Origin: Mycobacterium sp. 1164985.4
GTDB taxonomy: Bacteria; Actinomycetota; Actinomycetes; Mycobacteriales; Mycobacteriaceae
Direction of reading: 5' to 3'
Length of the DNA: 64,000 nt
Assembly (NCBI RefSeq): GCF_001668575.1
Contig: NZ_LZMD01000021.1
Coordinates: 1 to 64,000, forward strand
A program made the translations under genes and the position numbers. Position 1 is the stretch's first letter, and the number at the start of each line of letters is the position of its first letter. The notes under the pieces were generated by a model, which saw only the letters and a list, made by a program, of their open reading frames with translations, was not told the DNA's origin and made no database searches. Below are positions 16,652-24,473 of the stretch, in pieces.

Positions 16652-18070
16652 TCAGGCGAGCCAGCGGGGCGCGGCGGCGGTCATCTGGGCCGCGTCGGGA
16701 ATCCGGTCGCTCGCCCACGCCACGTAGCCGTCCGGGCGCACCAGAACCGCGTCGGGAAGGCGCGAACCGGCGCCGACGGCACGGACGACGCCGGCCATAT
16801 CCACGTCCACCGAGGCTGCTGTCACCAGAACAAACTTCTGCTCGCGCAGGAGTTCGTAGATGCGTGTACCGCCGCAGTCGAAATCCGGCATCCGTCGGCC
16901 GACCATTCGATGCTCGCCCTGGGCGTGCGGATAAGCGATGCCGATGCCGCTGAGCCGTTCGGCGATATAGCGTTTCGTACGGGGGACGCGGGTCAACGCG
17001 CCCACGGCGACCCTCTGCGCGAACCGCTGAACCGGCGAACGGCCGAGCACCAGTTCGTTGAATGCGTCGGTGAGTCGAAGCACCGACTCGCCGACGGGAT
17101 GTCGCTCGCCGCCGTAGCCGTCCAGCAGCCACGGCGGTGCCGAGCCCCGCACCGCAGCCGCCATTTTCCATCCCAGGTTCATCGCATCCCCGATACCGGT
17201 GTTCATGCCCTGACCGCCAAGCGGTGAGTGGACATGTGCGGCGTCCCCGGCCAGAAACACCCGGCCCCTGCGGTAGTGGCTGGCCTGTTTGCGCTCACTG
17301 AGAAACCTTGAACTCCAACGCATCTCGTTCATTCCGTAGTCGTCGTCCGCGATGCGGCCGAAGGAACCTCGGATCTCGTCGAACGTCACCGGCTCAGAGA
17401 GCGGCGCCTGCTCCCGCGTTCGGTCCCAGGCGATGGCGCGGAACCAACCGTCACCGAACGGAATCATCAAAACCGCGCCGCGGCCGTTGAACACACCGGT
17501 CAGGGTGTCGCCCGGTGCCCTCGCAAGCTGGACGTCGGCCAGCAGGATGTGCGTTTCGTACTGCTTACCGATGAAGTCGATGCCGACCGCGGTCCGCACG
17601 GTGCTGTGGGCGCCGTCGCACCCGACGACGTACTGGGCCCGCACCGACGACCCGTCGGCGCACCGGACCGTCACCCCCTCGTCGTCCTGAGCGAGCCCGG
17701 TCACCGCGGCGCCGCGCACGATGGGCACGCCAAGCTCGTCGGCGCGGGACTGCAACACCTGTTCGGTGCCGCTCTGCGGAACGATCAACAGCATCGCGAA
17801 GCGACTGTCGAGCGCGCCCAGATTCATGGTCGCTCCGCCCGGCGGCGCGAACTCTCGGACCGGCACACCCCGCGGCAGCAAATCCTCCGCGAGGCCGCGC
17901 GCGTCCAGCAGTTCCAAGGTGCGGGCATGCACCGCGAACGCTCTAGTGATGTTGGGTTTCGAGGTCCGTTCCTCGAGCAACTGCACGGCGGCTCCGCCCA
18001 GCGCGAGCTCACACGCCAGCATCAATCCCGTCGGACCGGCGCCGACCACCACGACGTCGGTGGTGCCCAC
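16652..18070 (-). CDS. Class A FAD monooxygenase (phenol/antibiotic hydroxylase type)
   Basis: 472 aa from GTG 18070. The three class A fingerprints are present: GAGPTGLMLACELA (residues 10-23), the DG motif YVVGCDGAHSTVR (about 145-157) and the GD motif RVFLAGDAAHVHSPLGGQGMN (about 272-292). The C-terminal thioredoxin-like domain is partial (FVLVTAASVDVD...LVRPDGYVAWA). The length and layout are like rifampicin and phenol hydroxylases; the substrate cannot be told. A -10 hexamer TACGAT lies 14 bases upstream, indicating a leaderless start. The gene is divergent from the mrp operon with 100 bases between. Confidence 0.85.
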   Translation of the reverse strand: MGTTDVVVVGAGPTGLMLACELALGGAAVQLLEERTSKPNITRAFAVHARTLELLDARGLAEDLLPRGVPVREFAPPGGATMNLGALDSRFAMLLIVPQSGTEQVLQSRADELGVPIVRGAAVTGLAQDDEGVTVRCADGSSVRAQYVVGCDGAHSTVRTAVGIDFIGKQYETHILLADVQLARAPGDTLTGVFNGRGAVLMIPFGDGWFRAIAWDRTREQAPLSEPVTFDEIRGSFGRIADDDYGMNEMRWSSRFLSERKQASHYRRGRVFLAGDAAHVHSPLGGQGMNTGIGDAMNLGWKMAAAVRGSAPPWLLDGYGGERHPVGESVLRLTDAFNELVLGRSPVQRFAQRVAVGALTRVPRTKRYIAERLSGIGIAYPHAQGEHRMVGRRMPDFDCGGTRIYELLREQKFVLVTAASVDVDMAGVVRAVGAGSRLPDAVLVRPDGYVAWASDRIPDAAQMTAAAPRWLA

Positions 18071-18078
18071 GACGCGGC

Positions 18079-18084
18079 ATCGTA
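18079..18084 (-). promoter_or_regulatory. -10 element, FAD monooxygenase gene
   Basis: TACGAT on the minus strand begins 14 bases before GTG 18070. Confidence 0.5.
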
Positions 18085-18101
18085 GCGCCGATCGTCCCCC
18101 G

Positions 18102-18107
18102 TAGAAT
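18102..18107 (+). promoter_or_regulatory. -10 element of the mrp operon
   Basis: TAGAAT fits the -10 consensus; +1 would be near 18114. It leaves a leader of about 57 bases before GTG 18171, in which CCGACC (18141-18146) and GGTTGG (18158-18163) can pair. This operon therefore differs from the leaderless genes around it. Confidence 0.5.
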
Positions 18108-18170
18108 GAAGATCACCGAAAGCCTTACTCGGCTGACACCCCGACCATCAGTTCTCCGGTTGGCGGCCGC

Positions 18171-21089
18171 GTGCTGACCAACCCAACCGATCGGAGTGCC
18201 CTGCTCGCCGTCCTGCTCGCTCACGCGGTCGCCACCGCGCTAGCGCCCCTGCTCGTCCATAGGTGGGGGCGCAATGCCTTCTATCCGCTGGCGCTGGTGC
18301 CGCTGGCATCCTTGGTCTGGGTGATGCTGAACTGGCCGTCCGCCGGCCGGGCCGGCACCGTCGACGTGCAGTGGGTGCCCGAGCTGTGGATGAACATCAC
18401 CCTGCGCTTCGACACGCTCGCCGCGATCATGAGCGTGCTGGTGCTCGGCATCGGTGCGCTGGTGCTCCTCTACTGCGCCGACTACTTCCGGCACCACGAC
18501 GGCCGCATCGAGAACCGGCTGCCGAGCTTCGCCGCCGAACTGGTTGCGTTCTCCGGCGCGATGTTCGGGCTGGTCACCAGCGACAACCTGCTGGTGCTCT
18601 ACGTGTTCTGGGAGATCACCTCGGTGCTCTCCTTCCTCCTGGTCGGACACTACGCCGAACGGCTCACCAGCCGACGCGCCGCGACGCAGGCGCTGCTGGT
18701 CACCACGTTCGGCGGCCTGGCGATGCTGGTCGGCATCATCGTGCTCGGCAATCTGGCCGGCACCTATCTGCTCTCCGAACTGCTCGCCTCCCCACCGGGC
18801 GGGGTGGCCGCGGCGGTCGGGCTGGTGCTCGTTCTGGTCGGCGCCCTGTCGAAGTCGGCGATCGTGCCGCTGCACTTCTGGCTGCCGGGCGCGATGGCCG
18901 CGCCCACCCCGGTGAGCGCGTACCTGCACGCCGCGGCGATGGTCAAGGCGGGCGTCTACTTGATCGCGCGGATGAGCCCCGGCTTCGCCGACTCCCCGGT
19001 ATGGAAACCGATCGTCGTCACCCTCGGCCTGCTCACCATGCTGCTGGCGGGCTGGCGTGCGGTGCGCGAATACGACCTGAAGTTGATCCTGGCCTTCGGG
19101 ACGGTGAGCCAGCTGGGGCTGATCACGGTGATGGTGGGCACCGGCGGTGCCGACATGATGCTCGCCGGGCTCGCGATGCTGGTGGCACACGCCATGTTCA
19201 AGGCGGCGCTGTTCATGGTCGTCGGCATCATCGACCACGCCACGGGCACCCGCGACATCCGCCGGTTGGCCTGGCTGGGCGACAAGGCGCGACCGCTGCT
19301 GGTCATCGCCGTCGGCGCGTCGGCCAGCATGGCGGCGCTGCCCCCGTTCTTCGGCTTCGTCGCCAAAGAAGCCGATTTCGAAACCGTGCTGCACAGCCCA
19401 ACGCTCGGTGCTTTCGCGCCGGTCGTGCTGGCGGGCATCGTGCTCGGCTCGGTGTTCACGACCATCTACAGCCTGCGTTTTCTGTTCGGCGCGTTCGCCC
19501 GCAAGGGGCATTCGCACCCCAGCACCCGCGTCGCCGAGATGCACCGCCCCGAGCGCACGTTCATGATCGCGCCGGGTGTCCTCGCGGCGGCCGGCCTGGC
19601 CTTCGGGATCTGGCCCCTCGGAATCGGCGACGTCCTCGAGGGGTACGCCGACACCGTGCCCGGCGGCAACAACGAGTACCACCTCGCCCTGTGGCACGGC
19701 GTCAACCTGACGCTGCTGTTGTCGGTACTGGTGATCGCCACCGGCGTCGTCGCCTTCATCGGACGCGAGCGGTTGCGCCGGTTCCGCACGGTGCACGAAC
19801 CGCTCGGCAACGCCGACCATGTGTACGACGCCGTCGTGCGCAGGCTCGACCTGTGGTCAGTGGAGCTCACCGCGATCACGCAGCGCGGCTCGATCCCGGC
19901 GACCCAGTCGGCGATCCTGTCGACGCTGGTGCTGGTGCCGACGATCGTGCTGGCGCTGGGCGCGCGGGACCGCCCGGAGTTCAAGCTGTGGGGCTCACCG
20001 CTGCAAGTGGTGATCGGTCTGATCATCCTGGCCGCCGCACTGGGGGCGCTGGTGATGCGCAACCGCCTCGCGGCGGTGCTGCTCGTCGGCGTGACGGGAT
20101 ACGGCTGTGGTGCGATCTTCGCGCTGCACGGCGCACCCGACCTGGCGCTGACCCAGTTCCTGGTCGAGACGTTGACGCTCGTGGTGTTCGTCCTGGTGCT
20201 GCGCACGCTGCCCGCCGAGGCCGACCGGCTCCACATCCGGCGGTACCGGTGGCCGCGAGCCGTGCTGGCACTCGCCGTCGGTGCGACCGTGACCACCACG
20301 GCCGTGTATGCGATGGCCGCACGCACCGGAGTCCCGATCGCGGCGCTGATCCCCGACGCGGCCTACTACCGCGGCCACGGCGCCAACGCCGTCAACGTCC
20401 TGCTGGTCGACATCCGCGCCTGGGACACCATGGGCGAGGTCATGGTGCTGCTGGTGGCAGCGACCGGCGTCGCGTCAATGGTGTTCCGGCACAGACGATT
20501 CGGGGCGCCACCGCGGGTGGCCGACGCCGGTCAGCCCGACATCGGACGGCTGCCCGCGATCGTGAACACCAGCCCGGCGGCCGGTGAGATCACCTGGCTG
20601 CGAGGCAGCGAGCTACGCGACCCGCGGCACCGGTCGCTGATCCTCGAGGTGGCGACGCGGGTCATCTTCCCGCTGATCATGGTGCTCTCGGCGTACTTCT
20701 TCTTCGCGGGACACAACACCCCGGGCGGCGGGTTCGCCGGCGGATTGACGGCCGGGCTCGCGCTGGTGCTGCGATACCTCGCCGGTGGACGTTACGAACT
20801 CGGTGAGACGCTGCCGCTGGACGCGGGCAAGATCCTCGGCGCGGGGCTGACTCTGGCCGCGGGCACCGCGGTCGCGTCGCTTCTGGTGGGCGCGCCCGCG
20901 CTCTCGTCGGCGCTGATCGAGGTCGACGTGCCGGTGTTGGGCACCGTCAAGTTCGTCACCGCGTTGTTCTTCGACCTCGGCGTGTACCTCATCGTCGTGG
21001 GGCTGGTGCTCGATGTGCTGCGCAGCCTCGGCGCCCGCATCGACGTCGAACTCGGCCAGGAACAGGGGACGGCGGTGAGCTCGCAATGA
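18171..21089 (+). CDS. mnhA: Na+(K+)/H+ antiporter subunit A, fused MrpA-MrpB
   Basis: 972 aa from GTG 18171. This is the large complex I-like subunit (ND5 type) of the Mrp antiporter, a multi-subunit membrane complex exchanging Na+ or K+ for H+. There are many hydrophobic segments. Landmarks are YVFWEITSVLSFLLVGH, the proton-channel helix KSAIVPLHFWLPGAMAAPTPVSAYLHAAAMVKAG (about residues 225-260) and MAALPPFFGFVAKE. Residues from about 820 (VIFPLIMVLSAYFFFAGHNTPGGGFAGGL) are the MrpB domain, so A and B are fused as usual in actinobacteria. The stop overlaps mnhC as ATGA. The operon continues C, D, E, F, G. Confidence 0.93.
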   Translation: MLTNPTDRSALLAVLLAHAVATALAPLLVHRWGRNAFYPLALVPLASLVWVMLNWPSAGRAGTVDVQWVPELWMNITLRFDTLAAIMSVLVLGIGALVLLYCADYFRHHDGRIENRLPSFAAELVAFSGAMFGLVTSDNLLVLYVFWEITSVLSFLLVGHYAERLTSRRAATQALLVTTFGGLAMLVGIIVLGNLAGTYLLSELLASPPGGVAAAVGLVLVLVGALSKSAIVPLHFWLPGAMAAPTPVSAYLHAAAMVKAGVYLIARMSPGFADSPVWKPIVVTLGLLTMLLAGWRAVREYDLKLILAFGTVSQLGLITVMVGTGGADMMLAGLAMLVAHAMFKAALFMVVGIIDHATGTRDIRRLAWLGDKARPLLVIAVGASASMAALPPFFGFVAKEADFETVLHSPTLGAFAPVVLAGIVLGSVFTTIYSLRFLFGAFARKGHSHPSTRVAEMHRPERTFMIAPGVLAAAGLAFGIWPLGIGDVLEGYADTVPGGNNEYHLALWHGVNLTLLLSVLVIATGVVAFIGRERLRRFRTVHEPLGNADHVYDAVVRRLDLWSVELTAITQRGSIPATQSAILSTLVLVPTIVLALGARDRPEFKLWGSPLQVVIGLIILAAALGALVMRNRLAAVLLVGVTGYGCGAIFALHGAPDLALTQFLVETLTLVVFVLVLRTLPAEADRLHIRRYRWPRAVLALAVGATVTTTAVYAMAARTGVPIAALIPDAAYYRGHGANAVNVLLVDIRAWDTMGEVMVLLVAATGVASMVFRHRRFGAPPRVADAGQPDIGRLPAIVNTSPAAGEITWLRGSELRDPRHRSLILEVATRVIFPLIMVLSAYFFFAGHNTPGGGFAGGLTAGLALVLRYLAGGRYELGETLPLDAGKILGAGLTLAAGTAVASLLVGAPALSSALIEVDVPVLGTVKFVTALFFDLGVYLIVVGLVLDVLRSLGARIDVELGQEQGTAVSSQ

Positions 21090-21556
21090 CGACCTCGCTC
21101 GTGCCGCTCGTCCTGCTCGGCGGCCTCACCAGCGCCGGGGTGTACCTGCTGCTCGAACGCAACCTGACGCGAATGCTGCTCGGGCTGTTGTTGATCGGCA
21201 ACGCGATCAACCTGCTCATCCTCATCGCCGGCGGCCCGTCCGGTAACCCACCGATCCGGGGCCGCACCAGCGACGGCCGGACCACCACCGCAGATCCGTT
21301 GGCGCAGGGCATGATCCTGACCGCGATCGTCATCACGATGGGCATCGCGGCGTTCGTGCTGGCGATGGCCTACCGGACCTATCGGTTGACCACCGAAGAG
21401 GAAGTGGGCGACGACCCGGAGGACGCGAAGGTCTCCGAGCTGGCCGCCAAAGACACCGCCGCCGTCGAGGAGGACCGCCCCCAACCCGAAGCCGCGCGCG
21501 ACACCGACGCACCCGACGAGCTGGACGCGTTGCCCGGATACGAGGGTTCGAAGTGA
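21086..21556 (+). CDS. mnhC: Mrp antiporter subunit C
   Basis: 156 aa, ATGA overlap with mnhA. The NuoK-like three-helix core spans about residues 5-110: GVYLLLERNLTRMLLGLLLIGNAINLL, DPLAQGMILTAIVITMGIAAFVLAMAYR. A hydrophilic acidic tail of about 45 residues (EEEVGDDPED...) extends beyond the usual 110-120 aa, which is common in mycobacterial versions. It is part of the membrane antiporter complex. 31 bases separate it from mnhD, with GAAGG ahead of the next ATG. Confidence 0.92.
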   Translation: MTTSLVPLVLLGGLTSAGVYLLLERNLTRMLLGLLLIGNAINLLILIAGGPSGNPPIRGRTSDGRTTTADPLAQGMILTAIVITMGIAAFVLAMAYRTYRLTTEEEVGDDPEDAKVSELAAKDTAAVEEDRPQPEAARDTDAPDELDALPGYEGSK

Positions 21557-21587
21557 TCCGGATGCAACGAGCGAAGGCGGACCGCGC

Positions 21588-23183
21588 ATGACGTTGGCCG
21601 CCACCTTGATTCCCCTGCCCGTGCTGTTGCCCACGCTGGGCGCGGCGACGACGTTGATCGCCGGCCGGCGGCCGCGACTGCAGCGGCTCGTCACGCTCGT
21701 CGTGTTGTGTGTCGTGGTCGCGGTGTGCGGCGCGCTGCTCTATCTCGCCGACAGGGACGGCACGCTTGTCCTCAACGTCGGAGGCTGGGGACAAACGGCG
21801 CCGGGGATGGGGCCGCTGGGCATCACGCTCGTGGTGGACCGCTTGTCAGCGCTGATGCTCGTCGTCTCGTCGATCGTGTTGGTGGCGGTGGTGTTCTACG
21901 CCATCGGACAGGGTGTCCGCGACGGTGACGAACGCCAACCGGTGTCGATCTTCATGCCCACCTATCTGGTGCTGTCGGCGGGCGTGTGCATGGCGTTCCT
22001 CGCCGGCGACCTGTTCAACCTGTTCGTCGGCTTCGAGGTCCTGCTGGCCGCGAGCTTCGTGCTGCTGACCATCGGAGCGAGCAAAGACCGTGTGCGCGCG
22101 GGCATCTCCTACGTGATGGTGTCGATGGTCGGGTCGCTGATCTTCCTGTTCGGCATCGCCCTGGTCTACGGCGCCACCGGAACACTGAACCTGGCCGAGG
22201 TCGCCGTGCGTCTGGACGACGTGTCGGGAGGCGTCCGTTCGGCGATGTTCGCCGTGCTTCTGGTGGCGTTCGGTATCAAGGCCGCGGTCTTCCCGCTTTC
22301 GGCCTGGCTGCCCGACTCCTACCCGACCGCACCCGCGCCGGTCACCGCCGTGTTCGCCGGCCTGCTCACCAAGGTCGGTGTGTACTCGATCATTCGGGCA
22401 CACTCGCTGCTGTTCCCCAGCGGTGGTCTGGACCCGATCCTGTTGGTGGCGGCGCTGCTGACGATGTTGATCGGCATCTTCGGCGCGATCGCGCAGAGCG
22501 ACATCAAACGACTGCTGTCGTTCACGCTGGTGAGCCACATCGGATACATGGTGTTCGGCATCGCGCTGTCCAGCCAGCTCGGCATGTCGGGAGCGATTTA
22601 CTATGTGGCGCACCACATTCTCGTGCAGACGGCCCTGTTCCTGGTCGTTGGGCTGATCGAACGTCAGGCCGGCGCGTCGACGTTGGACCGCCTCGGCGGC
22701 CTGGCGGCCGCCAGCCCGCTGCTGGCGTTCGTGTTCGTCGTGCCCGCGCTCAATCTCGGTGGTATACCGCCGTTCTCCGGTTTCATCGGCAAGGTCGCGC
22801 TGCTCGAGGCGGGTGCGGAGGACGGTTCGGTGCTGGCCTGGACGCTGGTCGGCGGGGGCGTGGTGACCAGCCTGCTGACGCTGTATGTCGTGGTCCGGGT
22901 GTGGACGAAGGCGTTCTGGCGGTCGCGTGAGGACGCTCCGGAAGGGCACCTGTCCGCGGCGGTGCCGTCGGCATTGCTCGACGAACCCGAGGACATCCAG
23001 TTCGTCGACCGAGACCACGTCGGCCGCATGCCGGCGGGAATGGTCGGGCCGACGGGCGCGCTGATCGCGGCGGGGCTGGCGCTGACGGTGCTCGCCGGAC
23101 CGATCTTCGGATACAGCGAGAGGGCGTCGCAGGAGGTGCTCGACAGGGCTGAATACATCACCGCCGTGGTGGGGCAGCGATGA
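21588..23183 (+). CDS. mnhD: Mrp antiporter subunit D
   Basis: 531 aa from ATG 21588. This is the NuoN/NuoM-like proton channel subunit. Landmarks are GDLFNLFVGFEVLLAASFVLLTIG (about residues 137-160), the channel helix GIKAAVFPLSAWLPDSYPTAPAPVTAVFAGLLTKVGVY (about 225-262), SDIKRLLSFTLVSHIGYM and NLGGIPPFSGFIGK. It ends ...VVGQR followed by TGA 23181-23183. That TGA is shared with the ATG of the first repeat-encoded micro-ORF (ATGA at 23180-23183), the point where a 32-base repeat array has entered the operon. Confidence 0.93.
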   Translation: MTLAATLIPLPVLLPTLGAATTLIAGRRPRLQRLVTLVVLCVVVAVCGALLYLADRDGTLVLNVGGWGQTAPGMGPLGITLVVDRLSALMLVVSSIVLVAVVFYAIGQGVRDGDERQPVSIFMPTYLVLSAGVCMAFLAGDLFNLFVGFEVLLAASFVLLTIGASKDRVRAGISYVMVSMVGSLIFLFGIALVYGATGTLNLAEVAVRLDDVSGGVRSAMFAVLLVAFGIKAAVFPLSAWLPDSYPTAPAPVTAVFAGLLTKVGVYSIIRAHSLLFPSGGLDPILLVAALLTMLIGIFGAIAQSDIKRLLSFTLVSHIGYMVFGIALSSQLGMSGAIYYVAHHILVQTALFLVVGLIERQAGASTLDRLGGLAAASPLLAFVFVVPALNLGGIPPFSGFIGKVALLEAGAEDGSVLAWTLVGGGVVTSLLTLYVVVRVWTKAFWRSREDAPEGHLSAAVPSALLDEPEDIQFVDRDHVGRMPAGMVGPTGALIAAGLALTVLAGPIFGYSERASQEVLDRAEYITAVVGQR

Positions 23184-23215
23184 GCGCTTGCGCGAAGAGC
23201 AGAAGGCAGCGATGA
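23180..23215 (+). CDS. Repeat-encoded 11-aa micro-ORF 1
   Basis: ATG 23180 reads MSACAKSRRQR and stops at TGA 23213-23215. The ATG overlaps the mnhD stop and the TGA overlaps the next micro-ORF start, both as ATGA. This is coding potential only: it could serve ribosome hand-over from mnhD to mnhE rather than make a functional peptide. Confidence 0.4.
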   Translation: MSACAKSRRQR

Positions 23216-23247
23216 GCGCTTGCGCGAAGAGCAGAAGGCAGCGATGA
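23212..23247 (+). CDS. Repeat-encoded 11-aa micro-ORF 2
   Basis: Identical to micro-ORF 1 (MSACAKSRRQR) and offset by 32 bases, which is why each unit changes frame and ends in the start codon of the next (ATGA at both ends). Confidence 0.4.
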   Translation: MSACAKSRRQR

Positions 23248-23279
23248 GCGCTTGCGCGAAGAGCAGAAGGAAGCGATGA
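23244..23279 (+). CDS. Repeat-encoded 11-aa micro-ORF 3
   Basis: Reads MSACAKSRRKR (Gln to Lys from the single base difference in copy 3). Its TGA 23277-23279 overlaps ATG 23276, the predicted mnhE start. Confidence 0.4.
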   Translation: MSACAKSRRKR

Positions 23280-23830
23280 GGGCGTCGAGGACCGCACCGA
23301 TGAGAAGCGTCGCGCTGCGCATCTGGGTCCTGTGCTGGCTGGTGCTCGTCTGGATCCTGTTGTGGGGCACGTTTTCTGCGGCGAATGTGCTTTCGGGCTT
23401 GGCCGTCGCGACGTTGATCACCTGGCTACTGCCGCTGCCTGCCGTGCCGGTCGAGGGCAAGGTGCACGTGCTGTCGCTGATCCGGCTCATCCTCACCGTC
23501 GCCTACCGGCTGGTGCTGTCGTCCGTACAGGTCGCGTGGCTGTCGTTGAAACCCCGCCCACCACTGTCCGCCGTACTGCGCGCGCAACTTTCGGTGAAGT
23601 CGGATCTCGTGCTGTCGCTGGCGGTCATCATCTTCAACCTGATTCCGGGATCGATCGTGCTCGAGATCGACCAGACCCGCCGCCTGCTCTACATGCATGT
23701 CATCGACGTCGGGTCCGACCGCGCGCTGAGCGCGTTCTACCACCAGGTGGCCGTGATTGAACGACTGCTGGTCCGAACGTTCGAACGTCCCGAGGATTGG
23801 CGTCCGTCGCACGAGGAGGACGAAGCATGA
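23276..23830 (+). CDS. mnhE: Mrp antiporter subunit E
   Basis: 184 aa from ATG 23276, which lies in the final partial repeat and overlaps the stop of micro-ORF 3. ATG 23300 (MRSVALRIWVLCW) is an alternative closer to the first hydrophobic segment. Hydrophobic helices at about residues 12-50 are followed by the MrpE core: SLIRLILTVAYRLVLSSVQVAW, then the soluble domain LVLSLAVIIFNLIPGSIVLEID...LLYMHVID. It is part of the antiporter complex. The end overlaps mnhF as ATGA. The frame open from TTG 23252 would start inside a repeat copy. Confidence 0.88.
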   Translation: MRASRTAPMRSVALRIWVLCWLVLVWILLWGTFSAANVLSGLAVATLITWLLPLPAVPVEGKVHVLSLIRLILTVAYRLVLSSVQVAWLSLKPRPPLSAVLRAQLSVKSDLVLSLAVIIFNLIPGSIVLEIDQTRRLLYMHVIDVGSDRALSAFYHQVAVIERLLVRTFERPEDWRPSHEEDEA

Positions 23831-24114
23831 ATACCGTGTGGGTCATCGCCGCGGTGATGATCACCGCCGCCTCGGCGATCACGATGTTTCGGCTCCTGGC
23901 CGGCCCGAGCACGCTGGACCGGCTGGTCGCCGTCGACACGCTGATCGCGGTGGCCATGTGCGGGATCGGCATCTGGGGCGCCTACAGCTTGGACAGCACC
24001 GTGACCTACGGGATGGCCGCGCTGGCTTTGATCAGCTTCGTCGGGACGGTGAGCGTGGCGCGGTTCCGTGTTCCCGACGTCGACAAGCCGCGGACCGTCC
24101 GGGGGCGGCGATGA
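23827..24114 (+). CDS. mnhF: Mrp antiporter subunit F
   Basis: 95 aa, three hydrophobic segments. Family motif FRLLAGPSTLDRLVAVDTL at about residues 19-37, then YGMAALALISFVGTVSVARF. Start ATG 23827 overlaps the mnhE stop and the end overlaps mnhG, both as ATGA. The longer frame from 23797 lies inside mnhE. Confidence 0.92.
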   Translation: MNTVWVIAAVMITAASAITMFRLLAGPSTLDRLVAVDTLIAVAMCGIGIWGAYSLDSTVTYGMAALALISFVGTVSVARFRVPDVDKPRTVRGRR

Positions 24115-24473
24115 CGACGTTGGACATCATCACGGCCGTGCTCGTGCTCGGCGGATCGACGCTGGCGCTGACCGCGGCGATCGGCATCGTCCGTTTCCCC
24201 GACACGCTGACGCGGATGCACGCGGCGTCCAAACCGCAGGTGCTCGGGCTCCTGCTGGTGATCGCGGGCGCCGCGATCCGGCTACGGGGCAACACCGATG
24301 TCGGCATGCTCGTGCTCACGGGCTTGTTCACCATCATCACCGCTCCCGTGGTGGCGAACCGGGTTGGTCAGCTCGCGTACCGGGAACAGAACGTCCGGGA
24401 CGATCTGTTGACCGCGGACGAGATTGACGAGTTCGCCGACCACCCGGGAAGCGGTGCCAATGGCCAGGACTGA
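24111..24473 (+). CDS. mnhG: Mrp antiporter subunit G
   Basis: 120 aa from ATG 24111 (ATGA overlap with mnhF). Family motif GIVRFPDTLTRMHAASKPQVLGLLLV at about residues 24-49, then a third helix LTGLFTIITAPVVANRVGQLAY. The hydrophilic tail (about 25 residues) is longer than in Bacillus. This is the last antiporter gene; its final 14 bases overlap the methyltransferase gene. Confidence 0.92.
   Translation: MTTLDIITAVLVLGGSTLALTAAIGIVRFPDTLTRMHAASKPQVLGLLLVIAGAAIRLRGNTDVGMLVLTGLFTIITAPVVANRVGQLAYREQNVRDDLLTADEIDEFADHPGSGANGQD

Larger units (their letters stand above)
23177..23280 (+). repeat. MIRU-like tandem array, 3.25 copies of 32 bp
   Basis: Copies start at 23177, 23209 and 23241 and are identical except for one base in copy 3 (GGCA to GGAA); a partial copy of 8 bases (GCGATGAG) ends at 23280. 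The core is GATGAGCGCTTGCGCGAAGA. The array fills the mnhD-mnhE junction: the mnhD stop is in copy 1 and the mnhE start ATG 23276 is in the partial copy. Removing 96 bases restores a simple ATGA overlap. Related copies occur at 52144-52206 and 59745-59802. Confidence 0.9.

Noticed and set aside
18263-20587. 774-residue frame overlapping mnhA
   Set aside because: Arg-rich +2 shadow of the MrpA frame with no recognisable domain. The true frame carries the conserved channel motifs.
23252-23275. TTG 23252 as the mnhE start
   Set aside because: It lies within repeat copy 3. ATG 23276 overlaps the preceding micro-ORF stop and matches the expected ancestral ATGA junction.
23177-23280. CRISPR array
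   Set aside because: Copies are contiguous with no unique spacers, and there are no cas genes.
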